Below are positions 32,315 through 42,649 of a stretch of DNA of 64,000 bases, in pieces. Each line of letters opens with the position of its first letter. Within the stretch, counting starts at the first letter, position 1. Made by a program: the position numbers and the translations under genes. This stretch comes from Neurospora tetraspora (taxonomy: Eukaryota; Ascomycota; Sordariomycetes; Sordariales; Sordariaceae): the NCBI RefSeq assembly GCF_033439725.1, contig NW_026944385.1, positions 1,707,001 through 1,771,000 on the forward strand, read 5' to 3'. The notes beneath the pieces are model-generated. The model searched no databases. It worked only from the letters and a program-made list of their open reading frames with translations, and had not been told where the DNA came from.

Positions 32315-33199
32315 ATGACTACCGAATCCCATTCATTCGCAATGTGCACAACACGACTTGTGACGCACTCCAATCTTTGGATATCTCGCTTGTCCTCCCT
32401 CGCCCTCCTTGTTCTCTACTGCGCCACCGCGACCCATGCTGCCACGACCACAGTCTGGGCCACCCCTCACGACAGCTACTCCTCCTCGATCGGCGTCCTC
32501 GGTTGCAAAGTCGACACCGACCGCATCGCCTACTGGCCCAGCTCGGTCGACTGCAACAACCTTTGCGTCTCCCTCTCGTACGGCGACCGCAAGGTCAAGC
32601 TCCTGCGCATCGACCAGTCCCAGGGCGCTCACGACATCAGCTACGATGCCTGGAACTATCTTACCACGGGCCACGGGGCCAACGACCGACCGGCCGTTGG
32701 CGGGCCCATCGAAATGCAGACGGAGGAGCTGGACGCTTCCGAGTGCAAGGACCTGATCCACACAGAGGGACACAAGCTTCCACTGTCGGCGGCCAACAGC
32801 ATGAACTTTTTGGCGAGCTGCCTCGACCACAAGAATGGCAGCTGGGTGGGCGAGAATTACATTCTTTACAACATCCTCGACTCGATTTGCACGTGGGGAT
32901 ACGACGAGCCGTGCGAGCTGAACTGGCCGAGTGCGAACCAGGCGCAGTGCAAGCATGCTTTGGGCACGCCGAACACGCTGAAAGATGACCCGGTTTACGA
33001 TATCAAATATCCTTCGGGCAACAAGGTTATCGCGGGGTCGGGAGAGGTGGTGAAAACGGGAGGGACTCCGTGGGGCGATGTGGGCGGGACTGGTCAGGAA
33101 AACGCCGCTACGAGAGGTCTGGTTGCGGGCAGTTCAGCGACGTTTTTGTTTGTTTGGATCATGACTATGATGAGCTACGGGGCTTTATGTTGGATATGA
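32315..33199 (+). CDS. Secreted, probably GPI-anchored cysteine-containing protein
   Basis: ATG at 32315 (CATCATGAC) gives 294 aa, with an alternative ATG at 32342. A hydrophobic signal (SLALLVLYCATATHA) is followed by a domain with paired Cys and the lines SSIGVLGCKVDTDRIAYWP, CNNLCVSLSYGDRKVKLLRI and AHDISYDAWNYL. More Cys residues lie at ECKD, ASCLDH, ICTW and PCEL. The C-terminus is small and Ser/Ala-rich, then hydrophobic (SSATFLFVWIMTMMSYGALC), as in GPI-anchored proteins. The layout recalls double-psi barrel-like secreted fungal proteins, but I cannot name a family. No intron is needed. Confidence 0.75.
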   Translation: MTTESHSFAMCTTRLVTHSNLWISRLSSLALLVLYCATATHAATTTVWATPHDSYSSSIGVLGCKVDTDRIAYWPSSVDCNNLCVSLSYGDRKVKLLRIDQSQGAHDISYDAWNYLTTGHGANDRPAVGGPIEMQTEELDASECKDLIHTEGHKLPLSAANSMNFLASCLDHKNGSWVGENYILYNILDSICTWGYDEPCELNWPSANQAQCKHALGTPNTLKDDPVYDIKYPSGNKVIAGSGEVVKTGGTPWGDVGGTGQENAATRGLVAGSSATFLFVWIMTMMSYGALCWI

Positions 33200-33347
33200 C
33201 GATGCTTCTTTTCGTACAAGTTGGATAGTTGGTGGGCCCTGTTTTGCTTCGATTCTTGAGATACCCCTTTTAGCACGTTTTGGTTGAAATGGAATTTTTT
33301 TTTCTTTGGGTGAGCTAACTCCGGGTTTTTACTGGACATCTGGTCGG

Positions 33348-34568
33348 TCACAAGTCAGCGGACACTGCGATGACACCTTCCACCGGCAGCACCGTGACAA
33401 CCACCGTCTCGCTCATTTGCCCTCCTCGGTACGCATACGTAAACGTCCAACCGGACGCCGCAGCCCCATGATTCCCATCCTTATCCACCACCACAAGTCC
33501 ACTTTGCACACTGGGATATTTCCTCACCATCCTTCTTACCGCATCTTCAGCCGCCTCTGTCGGGGTCATGCCCCTTCTCAAGCTTTCTACAGCTTGATAG
33601 CAAGGCAGGAAGCGCATCATAATATCCCCATCCCCCGTCGCACCGCAACCGCCCACCTCCCCATCAACATACGCACCACTACCGACAATCGGTCCATCGC
33701 CAACCCTCCCTGGCACCTTATGCGATGCACCATTCGTAGATGACCCAGCCGCCATCCTTCCATCCTTCCCAATCGCAATCATGGAAATAGTATCATGCCC
33801 GCCCCTCTCCTCCCCCGATCGCATCGACTCTCCAAGACCCCCAGCATTCCCCAACTCCCTCTCCGGAACAGGCACAAACGGCCCACATCCTCCTCCTCCT
33901 CCTTCCCCTTCCCCCGAATCCACAACAACATTCCTCCTATACGAACCCGTCCTACACCCCTCCCTCCTCCACTCTTCACACAACCCCCTCGACTCCCCCG
34001 TCCCCAAATCCTCTTCCGCAAATCCATTCTCCCTCGCAAACCCCGTCGCCTGATCGCCCGTCAACAGCGAGTGTCTTGTATACAGCAACACGCGCTTCGC
34101 AACGGCAATCGCGTCTCGTACCCGCCGTAGATTGGCCACGGCGCCCGAGTCGAGCGTGTCGCCGTCCATTATCAGCGCGTCTAGCGTCGTCTCGCAGCTT
34201 TCGTCGGGCGAGCCGCCATAGCCGACGGTGCCGTCGCATTGGAGACTCTCGCAGGTGGAGCAGCCGGTTACGATGGCGTTGAGGGCGTGTAGTCGAGGAT
34301 TGGAGTCAGAGGGTGGAGGGGAAGTGAGGTAGGAAAAGGCGGAATCGGTGGCGGAGGTGAAGGCACCGCCCCAGGTGTTGATGATGAAAGGGAGGCCGGG
34401 GGAGTTGTGCCAGTCGAGATCGGGCTTGGGGGTGGTGTTGGAGTTGGGGTTGGAAGAGGTTAGGGGGTGCTGGGACTTCTGAGAGGCGAGGGTCGGAGTG
34501 GTTATTGTGAAGAGAGCGAGGAGGGAAAGGATGGTCGTGAGGGGGGCGCGGTTTGGTGGAGGGGTCAT
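33348..34568 (-). CDS. Glycosylasparaginase (N4-beta-N-acetylglucosaminyl-L-asparaginase)
   Basis: ATG at 34568 gives 406 aa in one exon; a longer open frame upstream has only a GTG. Residues 1-28 form a signal peptide (TILSLLALFTITTPTLA). The enzyme family is an Ntn-hydrolase that cleaves the GlcNAc-Asn bond of glycoasparagines in the vacuole/lysosome or outside the cell, after self-cleavage before a catalytic Thr. Seen here: LPFIINTWGGAFTSATDSAF, GGSPDESCETTLDALIMDG, and the active-site block GGHDTISMIAIGKDGRMAAG with the expected HDT. The binding and oxyanion-type lines GRVGDGPIVGSGAYVD and GATGDGDIMMR follow. A Gly-rich insert precedes the cleavage site. Confidence 0.9.
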   Translation of the reverse strand: MTPPPNRAPLTTILSLLALFTITTPTLASQKSQHPLTSSNPNSNTTPKPDLDWHNSPGLPFIINTWGGAFTSATDSAFSYLTSPPPSDSNPRLHALNAIVTGCSTCESLQCDGTVGYGGSPDESCETTLDALIMDGDTLDSGAVANLRRVRDAIAVAKRVLLYTRHSLLTGDQATGFARENGFAEEDLGTGESRGLCEEWRREGCRTGSYRRNVVVDSGEGEGGGGGCGPFVPVPERELGNAGGLGESMRSGEERGGHDTISMIAIGKDGRMAAGSSTNGASHKVPGRVGDGPIVGSGAYVDGEVGGCGATGDGDIMMRFLPCYQAVESLRRGMTPTEAAEDAVRRMVRKYPSVQSGLVVVDKDGNHGAAASGWTFTYAYRGGQMSETVVVTVLPVEGVIAVSADL

Positions 34569-35079
34569 GATTGATGCGGGGGTAATTGAGGGTGAAGTGA
34601 GTACTAAAAGGAAGTGCAGTTTGAACACTCAGTGAAAACGACTGGATAATCTTGCTTTGTGGTCTTCAGCCCTCGTTGAGGTGCAGCTGAAATGTGCCAA
34701 GTGACAGTGACAAGGTGGTGGTGAGGATTTCAGAAGCGGGGGAAGTCGGGAAGCTTTTCCCTTCCTGGAAGACGGTAGCAGAAACACAGTTCCAACCCTA
34801 ACCCTTTCACCCCATCCGCCTCACCTCAGGGGTTTGTTTACTTGCGAGTGTGATCCAGAGCCCTTGGCTTCTTCTTCTTTCTGGTCTAGCATTGCAACTG
34901 TTGGTTCTACAAGTTGGTCGAGATGCAACCTTCATCCGCCATCACAACACGTGAAGCCCGCCACTACGCGTGAGGCCTACAGGGCGTCACACCGAAGCCG
35001 GCGTACCCCTCATGTACCCCAACCTTCTCTTTGGTGGTTCGCCCCTTCCATTTTGAACAATTTCTCATGATAAAAGGGA
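34569..35079. other. Divergent promoter region
   Basis: No gene recognised between the divergent glycosylasparaginase and transporter genes. Confidence 0.5.
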
Positions 35080-36958
35080 ATGAACGACTACCACTTCTTC
35101 CCAAGCCAGAACATGTGGCGAGCGACAGACCAAAACACTCGATACAGAATGTTATCGTCAAAAGACCCGGCCGAAAACGAGATCATCTCACCCATCTCAT
35201 TCTCGCCAGGCGAACCATCAGTCTACCATGCCCACGACCACTCTGTCTCTGACGATGAACCAACACCATCTGATCGATCACCCAAGAAAACGGGCTTTAA
35301 CAAGTTCATCCCCAGTAGAGACACGTTAAGTCAACCAGTCCTAAATCCAACACCTCCTTCCCCTCGGCGTCCCCCATCTAACACGACTGTATCACAACAG
35401 ATACTGGGGTTCCCTAACCTACAACCTCCTCGCCTTCCTCCTCCCCGCCCTCTACCAAACCCTTTCAAAACTCTGGATCGCCCAAATCGACTCCGACTCC
35501 GTCGTCCTCACCGACGTCTACACCTACATCTCCACCATTGCCGAAGTGCTCAACGAAGGGCTACCGCGCATCGCGTGGCTGATCATCGGCAACTCGGCCT
35601 CTTACTCCCTCTCTACGCGCCTATCCCTCTCTTATACCCTGATCATCTTCCAGACTTGCATGGGGCTGCTCATGACGGTAATCTTCATCGCAGCCGCCGA
35701 ATCCTTCGCGGCGGGATTTGTCCCGCCCGAAGTCAGGGAGAAGAGTCTGAGCTATGTGCGCCTGTCGTCGGCGGTGGCGCTGACGAGTGCGGTGCAGACG
35801 GCGGTGGCAAGTTGTACGAGGGCGATGGATTGGCCGGATGTGCCGCTGGTGGTGAGCTCGGTTGGGTTTGCGGTGAATATTGTGTTGGATATGTTGTTCC
35901 TTTCGTGGTTCCATGTGGGCTGGACCGGGTACAAGCCGACGGTGTTGGCGCAGGCAGGGATTAGGTTGGCGTGTGATGTGACGGCTGCTGGGGTGGGGTT
36001 GGGGTATTTTGTTTGGGTGGCTAGGCGGAAGGTGAGGGAGGAGATTCAGAGTCGGATGGGACTTAGGGGAGATGAACGTGTGGATGATGAAGGGATGGGG
36101 AGGGTTGTTTGGTGGTGGACGGCAGGGTTTTGGATGATGGCTAGAGAGGCGGTTTATACGTTTGCGGAGTCGGCGGTAAGGAATGCGATTTACTTGTGGT
36201 TGGTGAATAGGATCATTGGGCTGGGAGCGGACTATGCGACGGCTTGGGGGGTGTTTAACACGATTAGGTGGGGGCTGGTGATGGTTCCGGTGCAGGCCTT
36301 GGAGACGTCGGCGTTGACGTTTATTGGGCATGAGTGGGGAGAGTGGAAGAAGGGCAAGGAGGGAGTGTCTAAGCCTGCGGCAAGATGGGGCGAAATCAAG
36401 AGTGAGTGTCCGTTACACTGTGTGAACCGAACCACTTGCTAACTTGTTGAACTGTATAGGAATCAGTCGTCCAGCTATTAACTCGGCTCTAGTATCTCTG
36501 GCCGTAGAGATACCTATCTGTATTTTCCTCTCTTTGTGGGGGATGAAGGAATTTGCCTTCTACATCTCAAACTCGGAACGGGTTGCAGACATTACCAAGA
36601 AGATGTGGCAGGTGAGTGTAACATGGGACTCCTTTGTCTATGAGAGAGATATGTAGTACTGACTAACGAGTGACAGAACATCGACTGGTGTTACATCTTC
36701 TACGCCCTCAACTATCAGCTATCGTCCATCCTCTTGGCCACTGTTCCTCGATGGTTCCTTTACCAGTCACTGTGGTCGAACTTACTATGGTCATTGCCAT
36801 GGGCCATAGTTGTCACGGTCATGAAGTTCAAGGAAGAACAAGCGTGGACGTTTTACTCCGTCATATTTGGCGGGGCGAATGTGTTCTCTTCCATCGTTGT
36901 GGCTATCGTGTTGGGAGCTTGGGTATGGAGACTTCACAACGGGATGATCAGAGTATAA
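35080..36958 (+). CDS. MATE-like multipass membrane transporter
   Basis: Four exons (35080-35324, 35401-36401, 36460-36611, 36677-36958) join in frame to 559 aa. Donors are GTTAAG and GTGAGT; branches include TCTAAC, GCTAAC and ACTAAC. The N-terminal ~85 residues are polar and cytosolic-looking. The rest has about ten to twelve hydrophobic segments (LLAFLLPALYQTL, TLIIFQTCMGLLMTVIFIA, LVVSSVGFAVNIVLDMLF, LWSNLLWSLPWAIVVTVM, SSIVVAIVLGAWVWRL). The overall pattern resembles MATE-type exporters, but I see no diagnostic cation-site residues, so the substrate is unknown. Broken 3' copies lie downstream near 40.0-40.3 kb. The gene is convergent with the copia-module gene. Confidence 0.65.
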
Positions 36959-37210
36959 CCGCGAGCACATCCGAAGCTCGTGGTTGTGTTGAGAATATGA
37001 AACCATCGCCGGCACAAAGGTGTGTGGACTGTGTTGTGTCACCTTCATCCAAGTGAAAAAGATGGTTATCCTATGTTGAACAATGTTCAAGGCTTTCTTG
37101 ACAATATTGACACTATACAGTCTTGCTTGTTCGTCCTCAACGACTGACCCTCCCCTTTTGTATAGTCCGTCCTCGGCGCCCAAGCTGAGATTCATTCGCT
37201 GTGAACAACA

Positions 37211-39512
37211 TCAATCCTCGCCAAAGATCTCTTCGTAGCTCCAACAATGCTCGCCAGGGATATCTTTGTAGCTCAAGTTGTCCCCCTGCGATCTTAGCCA
37301 CAATGTCATATCTTGAATGAAAATATTCTCTTGTCTCGCTTCAGGACTCCGCTCCCGGCCTTCTGCCCTCAGTGCCCTGAGTCTCTCCTTTGCCGCTGCC
37401 AAGCCGTGATCGTTTAGGATGCCTGAATCGAGATCGACTATGATCTCTCCGGTATAAAGGCAACGACGAGCGTGCACCCTGCACCATTTCACTAGCGTAC
37501 GTGCATATGCTCTGTCCTTGCCTCCTCCCCTCTCCGGCTCCCATGTATCCGTATCGGCGTCGTACCCAATAAATTGGAAGAAGCGTGGCTTGTACTTGGA
37601 GACGGCCTTGAGCCATGCTTTTTCATCTTCCGACAGTTTATTCTTCTTTACCCGGTCATATGACCACGTTTTGCCCTTATAACCTCCCGGCGAAGTTACG
37701 GTAAAGAGGCCAGTGTAGCTACCCTTATCCGGGTCGCAATCAACTCGAAAGCCAACGCTCGAAAGTGGAAGCCATTCCACGGATTCTGCTGCCTCCGGCT
37801 CCGGCTCTGGCTCCGGCTCCAGCTCCAGCTCTACCTCTTCCTCTTCCTCTGCCTCTTCCTCTGCCTCTTCCTCTGACTGGGTCTCCCACTGGGCCTCTTC
37901 CTCTTCCTCCGCCTCTTCCTCCGCCTGGACCTCTGCGTCTGGCTCTGGTACTGCCTCTGGCTCTGGCACTGCCTCTGGCTCTGGCACTGCCTCTGGTTCT
38001 GGCACTGCCTCTGGCTCTGGCACTGCCTCTGGTTCTGGCACTGCCTCTGGCTCTGGCTCTGCCTCTTCCTCCGGCTCTGCCTCTTCCTCTGCCTCTGCCA
38101 TGGACTCTGCCTCTACCATGGACTCTTCCCACTCCATGGCCTCCGCCTCTGCCTTGGTTTCTTCCCACTCCATGGCCTCTACCTCTGCCATGACCTCTGT
38201 CTCTGCCTCTGCCTCTTCATCCATCGTCGTGCGAACGAACTCATATGTTTCAGTGTTGTCTTCTCCTCCATGGCAGACCCCTGAGCGATCCCCCGCCCCT
38301 GAAACCGAAGGAGTGCTCGTGTCGACCGGTGTCGTGTCGGAGTTGACAACGCTCGCCGTTGCCGCTGGCGTCACGCTTGAAAGAGAAGGACTGGTGCTCG
38401 TGGAAACCGGTGTCATGTCGGAGTTGTTAACACTGTCGCTCACCGTTGCCGCCGGCGTCACACCTTGCAGTTCATCAATGAGCTCGTCCAGCAATCTCAG
38501 CTGACTGATGACTCCTGCCCTTTGATCCATGAGCCTTTTCACCAGCTCCGAGTTCTTGATCCTTGGTCCTGTACCAGTAGTGGCTGTGGTATTTGCCGCC
38601 ATACAAGCACACGAGTCGTCGTCGCCGGTTTCCTTCCTCCTTTGCCATTTCTCTCTCTGGTTGTCAGGCCAAGTGAGCGGGATCAGGTCGCCGCTGTACG
38701 TGAAGTTTATCTTCGGTGATGATCCATTGTCATTGGTGTATGATGGGAAAGATGTAGGCGCCAGTGCATAACCCGTGGGTGGGCGATCCAGATCCAGGTC
38801 AAGTAGGCAAAGTGAACCGCTGTTTGGAGGTACGTAGACGCAGACGTTCACGTCGTCGTTGAGACCTGATGCTAGTTCATTCGATTTCGACCTGTGTTTG
38901 TGTTGGTGCTGGAAGACGCCCCGCTTGTAAGGATCGTCCTCGCTCGGCAACGTCCACAGCTCCTGGCGCCCCAGAGTTTTGTCATGCCTGGAGACCACGT
39001 TGCAGACCGCTCTGGGAATATGGAGAACGTCTTGAAGCGTGACTTCTGCACCGTGTGTCGGATTGTCGTCGAAAGAGTTGCTGCACTTGATAGGGAGGGT
39101 GACGCTGCCGATGCCGAACACTTCCATGAGTACACCCTTGTGGTCTAGCACGTAGGAGTCAAAGGGGGTGTAGGTTGTGAACCATTCACGGTCTTTTGCG
39201 AAGCTGTGTTCAGAATCAGCTTATCATGTTCAGAATTGCTTGATACGTAAAAGCGTGGTCCTCAGATGATCGTCAGCTGGCAAAGATATTTCCTGCAACG
39301 ATCCCCTTCCAGTACCGTTCCTCTGCCTCTATTGTCATTGTCATATTCGCTGAAACTTACGAGAAGTTGGACTCGTAAGACACCAACCAATCTGAGCACA
39401 GGCGCTTCGAATGCCCCTTCCATTCTTCCTTTCCTCTTCCCTCGCCGTTCTCGTTCCCATTTCCGGACGGGGAACTAGGGCGAGACGAGGCAGTCTCCGA
39501 GATTGAACTCAT
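37211..39512 (-). CDS. Host gene with copia-type protease/gag-pre-integrase-like module and acidic repeats
   Basis: ATG at 39512 opens exon 1 (39512-39361). A GTAAGT donor and CACAG acceptor join it to exon 2 (39203-37211), giving about 714 aa. The spliced junction reads DWLVSYESNFS then FAKDREWFTTYTPFDSYV, continuing to GVLMEVFGIGSVTLPIKC and LQDVLHIPRAVCNVV. This is the layout of copia-derived protease/pre-integrase modules found in some fungal genes. After it come a Ser/Thr region, a long Glu/Pro/Ala low-complexity segment with PEPEAV repeats, and an unnamed C-terminal domain (FRVDCDPDKGSYTGLFTVTS, YKPRFFQFIGYDADTDTWEPE, CWSYEEIFGED). The reading frame is whole, GC content is normal and no LTRs flank it. 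Function is unknown. Confidence 0.65.
37938..38060. repeat. 18-bp minisatellite inside the acidic region
   Basis: Units like CTCTGGCTCTGGCACTGC repeat six to seven times in phase, encoding PEPEAV on the minus strand. Adjacent sequence is CTCTTCCTC/CCTCTGCCT-rich. Confidence 0.85.
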
Positions 39513-40004
39513 CGCGAATTTATTCCGAGCTCCTAATAGCAGCAAGGTTGACCTCGTTGGCGAAGTTGTGCAAAAGTTCGCGATGAAAGGCTGGATCGGT
39601 GGATCCTGGGTTGTGGCCCCGTGTAGATGCTGGATACTGGGTTGCACCGTAGCTAAAAGGTGTAGGGAGAAACCTGTGCCTTTCAAATCGAGGTGGAAAT
39701 AGTATACATGAAAGTGCAATTGGGAAATAGGGAAGTAAATGGAATGAATGTCTTTGGGTGTATAAATGGAGGTGCAAATGGAGATTCAAATGGAGGTGCA
39801 GATGAAAGTGCAAATGGAAGGAGCACTAACAGAAGTGGACGAATATCTGTTAGGTCTAACAATTCTTCTGCGGGCGAAAGTGCATTTATGGGTTGTGCGT
39901 TATGGTTCGGTTAGTGCATGCGGGGTTTTGTGTGGTGATCTCCCGCGAAAAGCACTAACACACTATTCGCACGTTTTAGCGTGCCAGCTACTGCAAGTAC
40001 ATAT
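39513..40004. other. Intergenic with short ATGGAGGTGCAA-type repeats
   Basis: Upstream of the copia-module gene. Around 39764-39820 a 12-bp motif (ATGGAGGTGCAA and variants) repeats about five times. No gene recognised. Confidence 0.55.
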
Positions 40005-40267
40005 ATCGAGACTTCTTGGCATTATGGGTACCGAGCACATGGATCATGATTACCATCCATTCTTCATACAACTTCTTGGAAAGCGGGCGCTCGTAACCGC
40101 AAGAACATACTATACAAGAAAGAACATTGTGAAGTTCAAGTAAGAAAAAGCCTGGACATTTTACTCTTGTCGTATGCGGCGGGGCCAATGTCTTTTCTTT
40201 CATCGTCGTGCCTATCGTGCTGGGAGCTTGGCTATGGAGACTTCACAACGGGATGATTAGAGTGTAA
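40005..40267 (+). pseudogene. 3' fragment of the MATE-like transporter, broken
   Basis: The last third matches exon 4 of the transporter: KFK, WTFYS, then GGANVFSFIVVPIVLGAWLW and RLHNGMIRV, ending at the equivalent TAA near 40267. At DNA level GTGCTGGGAGCTTGGCTATG matches the parent with few changes. The frame shifts and contains a stop, and the upstream part is not recognisable. It is a decayed duplicate of the 3' end only. Confidence 0.75.
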
Positions 40268-40433
40268 ACCGTAACTAAACCAGGAGGAGAGACTGGAGGT
40301 TTGAGAAATGGGGATGGAATTTCCAGGAATCGGCAATGCTCTATCTTACCCCGTAGATATCAGTATGATGTTCAACTGGACCTAAAAACCTAGGTGAAAA
40401 GCAGGAACCAAGACCTCGGTTTTGGCCTCTGCC

Positions 40434-40820
40434 TCACTTCGTGTCCACCTTGGCTTCTTCCTTCGCCTTTGCCTTCGCCTCTGCCTCTTCTTTCATCATC
40501 CGACGGACGAACGACCTTCCAGTCTCTCGGTGCTCTTCGTCATTGATCGTCAATCCCGAGTCTCTGAGAAGATGATATTCGCTTTTGTAGTTGTCCTGGA
40601 TCCATCGGTCCTCCTCCAAAGTATATGGACTTTGTGTGTCCTCGTCCCCTTCAGTGTAGACTGATCCGTCGTCAAAGATCAACTTCTTCTTCGCGTGAGT
40701 TGTCCTGTATTGCAGCGGTGTTGACGTTTGTTGTTGGTGTGTGCCGGCCGTTGCTGTGAAGTTTTGTAGAGGATGAAAAAGGAAAGTTGAGATCGTAGGC
40801 GAGCGAGGAGTAGTAAGCAT
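40434..40820 (-). CDS. 128-aa protein, partial relative of the copia-module gene
   Basis: ATG at 40820 opens a single-exon frame with a Thr/Gln-rich start, AKKKLIFDDGSVYTEGDED, PYTLEEDRWIQDNYKSEYHL and an alanine/lysine/glutamate tail. The end (GRSFVRRMMKEEAEAKAKA) aligns with the middle of the 37211-39512 product (YEFVRTTMDEEAEAETEV), and the DNA is similar too. It therefore looks like a duplicate truncated from both ends, sitting in the same convergent position relative to the transporter fragment. The frame is intact, so it may be expressed. No function is assignable. Confidence 0.5.
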   Translation of the reverse strand: MLTTPRSPTISTFLFHPLQNFTATAGTHQQQTSTPLQYRTTHAKKKLIFDDGSVYTEGDEDTQSPYTLEEDRWIQDNYKSEYHLLRDSGLTINDEEHRETGRSFVRRMMKEEAEAKAKAKEEAKVDTK

Positions 40821-40842
40821 TTATCAGATCCCGAGTTGAAGC

Positions 40843-41503
40843 CAGCGTGGGACACAAGGCAAGTAACAGCAAGTCAAGTCAAGTAAAGGGTGTTGCTTGC
40901 TGTGACGAACCGTTACAAGCACAGGAGTATATCGCTGGGATAGGTAGAACAACGGTAGTAGTAGCCGAAAGGTACTGATTGATTGTAGAAGCTATTGCTT
41001 GCTGAAGAGCCGGTATTCAAGAGGCCTGGGGAGGCCGTCTTATATACTGGCCTTCATGGACCCGTCAATCCGGACCAGTGGACCCGAACCTCCGTATCGG
41101 GTCCTACCTGATTGGTCCCGTTGGTTCTATCTGATCTAGCTTACATAAGGGATCCTTGATTGGATCGTAACACTTGCCTTGTTTGCTTGCATATGTGCAT
41201 GCCCTTATTTTTCCCCCTCGGGCATACCCATCCGGTACGTGCAGCGTACTTTTTGGTGCATGAATACGGGTGAAACTACAGGCGCCAGTCGTCATATCGC
41301 TCCCGATTACGTCTAACTGACCGAAATTTCGTGTTCTATACTAAATTGTATCATTGAGGGAACATTTCTGTAACTCATCAGTTCAGGCAAGTAAGCCAGG
41401 CAAGCCAAGTAACGGATTGAAGAAGTCAAGCAAGGCCTCATCTTGATAAGGCAAGGCAAGTCAAGGGTCTTACTTGCCTTGACTTGCCTTGTGTGCCACG
41501 CTG
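40843..41503. mobile_element. Non-autonomous hAT-type MITE
   Basis: Ends CAGCGTGG...CCACGCTG form imperfect terminal inverted repeats continuing as ACACAAGGCAAGT on both sides. An exact 8-bp direct duplication, GTTGAAGC, flanks the element at 40835-40842 and 41504-41511. The CAGNG start and 8-bp target site are hallmarks of hAT transposons. GCAAG/CTTGC-type motifs (CAAGTCAAG, TTGCCTTGACTTGCC) are repeated just inside both ends, like hAT subterminal transposase-binding repeats. At 661 bp with no long frame it must rely on a transposase elsewhere. The clean target duplication suggests a fairly young insertion. Confidence 0.85.
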
Positions 41504-41511
41504 GTTGAAGC

Positions 41512-41700
41512 CGGCGCTTCGAAGATTACCCAGCCCAGGATATGAAGTGATCTCGACTTCTTGGCATTGTGGATACTCTACGCCCCACAAGGATCGCAGG
41601 TTAGACGCAACAAGAACGTCGGCTGATAAGAGACCGGCACTCGTAACTGTATGGAGAAACCATACAGGAAGGAACTATACAGACGAGACCAAGACATAAA
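41512..41700 (+). pseudogene. Second short relic related to the 40.0-40.15 kb fragment
   Basis: GACTTCTTGGCATTGTGGAT near 41549 matches GACTTCTTGGCATTATGGGT near 40011. Later text (GCACTCGTAACTG, CATACAGGAAGGAAC) also lines up with GCGCTCGTAACCG and TATACAAGAAAGAAC at 40090-40130. It appears to be another decayed piece of the transporter 3' region. Confidence 0.45.
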
Positions 41701-42649
41701 CAAGCTTTCGGTATTTGACAACTCGATGGGCCAACCGATCTGACTAAGAGCCCTGTCATGTTCTTCCAGGTCGTCACTTGCCCGCCTACAATTTGTTATC
41801 TTCATACAAGCAATTGCAGTTTCGGGACCATTGCCGCTTGTCCTCTGCAGATGATTCTTTCCATACAAGAGGCTCTCTCAATCCTCCAGCATCCTTCTCC
41901 CCATTCCCGTCCGCACCTGCATATCACGAAGTGTCTTGGGGCCTCGGAGTGAGGTTTCCAGTACGGGAAGTTGCAGAGCAGACCCCACTCCTCGTTTTCG
42001 GATTCTGTGATAATCCAAATCAACTCTAGCAACCAAGAGACGAGTATTCCCAAGGTGCTTTCTCCAAATCGAGGCAGCCAGTCGGCGTTGGAGAACTGTG
42101 CCTTTCAACTCATCCTGAATCGAGTTCGAGCATCCTGGACATGGACGATAACATGGCCGGTAGTCGACATGTCGCCGGGTCTCCCACTTTCCGTATATCC
42201 ACTTTCCCGGCTACCGCCGAAGCGGGAAACAGAAATAGCGACATGTGCTTGGTGCTAAGCTATTAGCCTTAGCGATGTTGTGTATAGTTCTCGGTTTCGG
42301 ATTCGGATCTTATTTCGCATTTGGTAGTTTACGGTAGTGCGTACCCCTGAACCGGGAAATTCATCTTCTTGTGTCGAATTGGTGTCTCCGCATAATGGCT
42401 GCTTCGTACTCGTACCTGCCGGATCGTCGTAGTCCATTACCTCATTGGGTAGCGGGTATTCAGCACAATTTATCGGTTTTGTCTAGGTAAAAAACAAACG
42501 AGTTCGAGGAAAGGGGAAGGGGGGTTTCATAACGTAGGTATTTAACATGATGGGTAGCCAGTCTTCTTTACCTTTTTCGGACGGTGTTTGACTAGACGGT
42601 GAACCGTGAAGAACTTACCCTTACCGACTGCAACAAGATCGCCGCAACG
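41701..42649. other. Intergenic, no supported gene
   Basis: Several short frames but no recognised product. The right end should hold the P450 promoter. Confidence 0.45.

Noticed and set aside
32333-32956. Long antisense frame opposite the secreted GPI-type protein
   Set aside because: A shadow of the plus-strand gene in GC-rich third positions; it has no domain and the plus strand has a signal peptide and coherent C-terminus.
37740-38193. Gly/Arg-rich and Pro/Leu-rich frames across the acidic repeat
   Set aside because: Alternative frames of the PEPEAV minisatellite; only the minus frame connects to conserved flanking domains.
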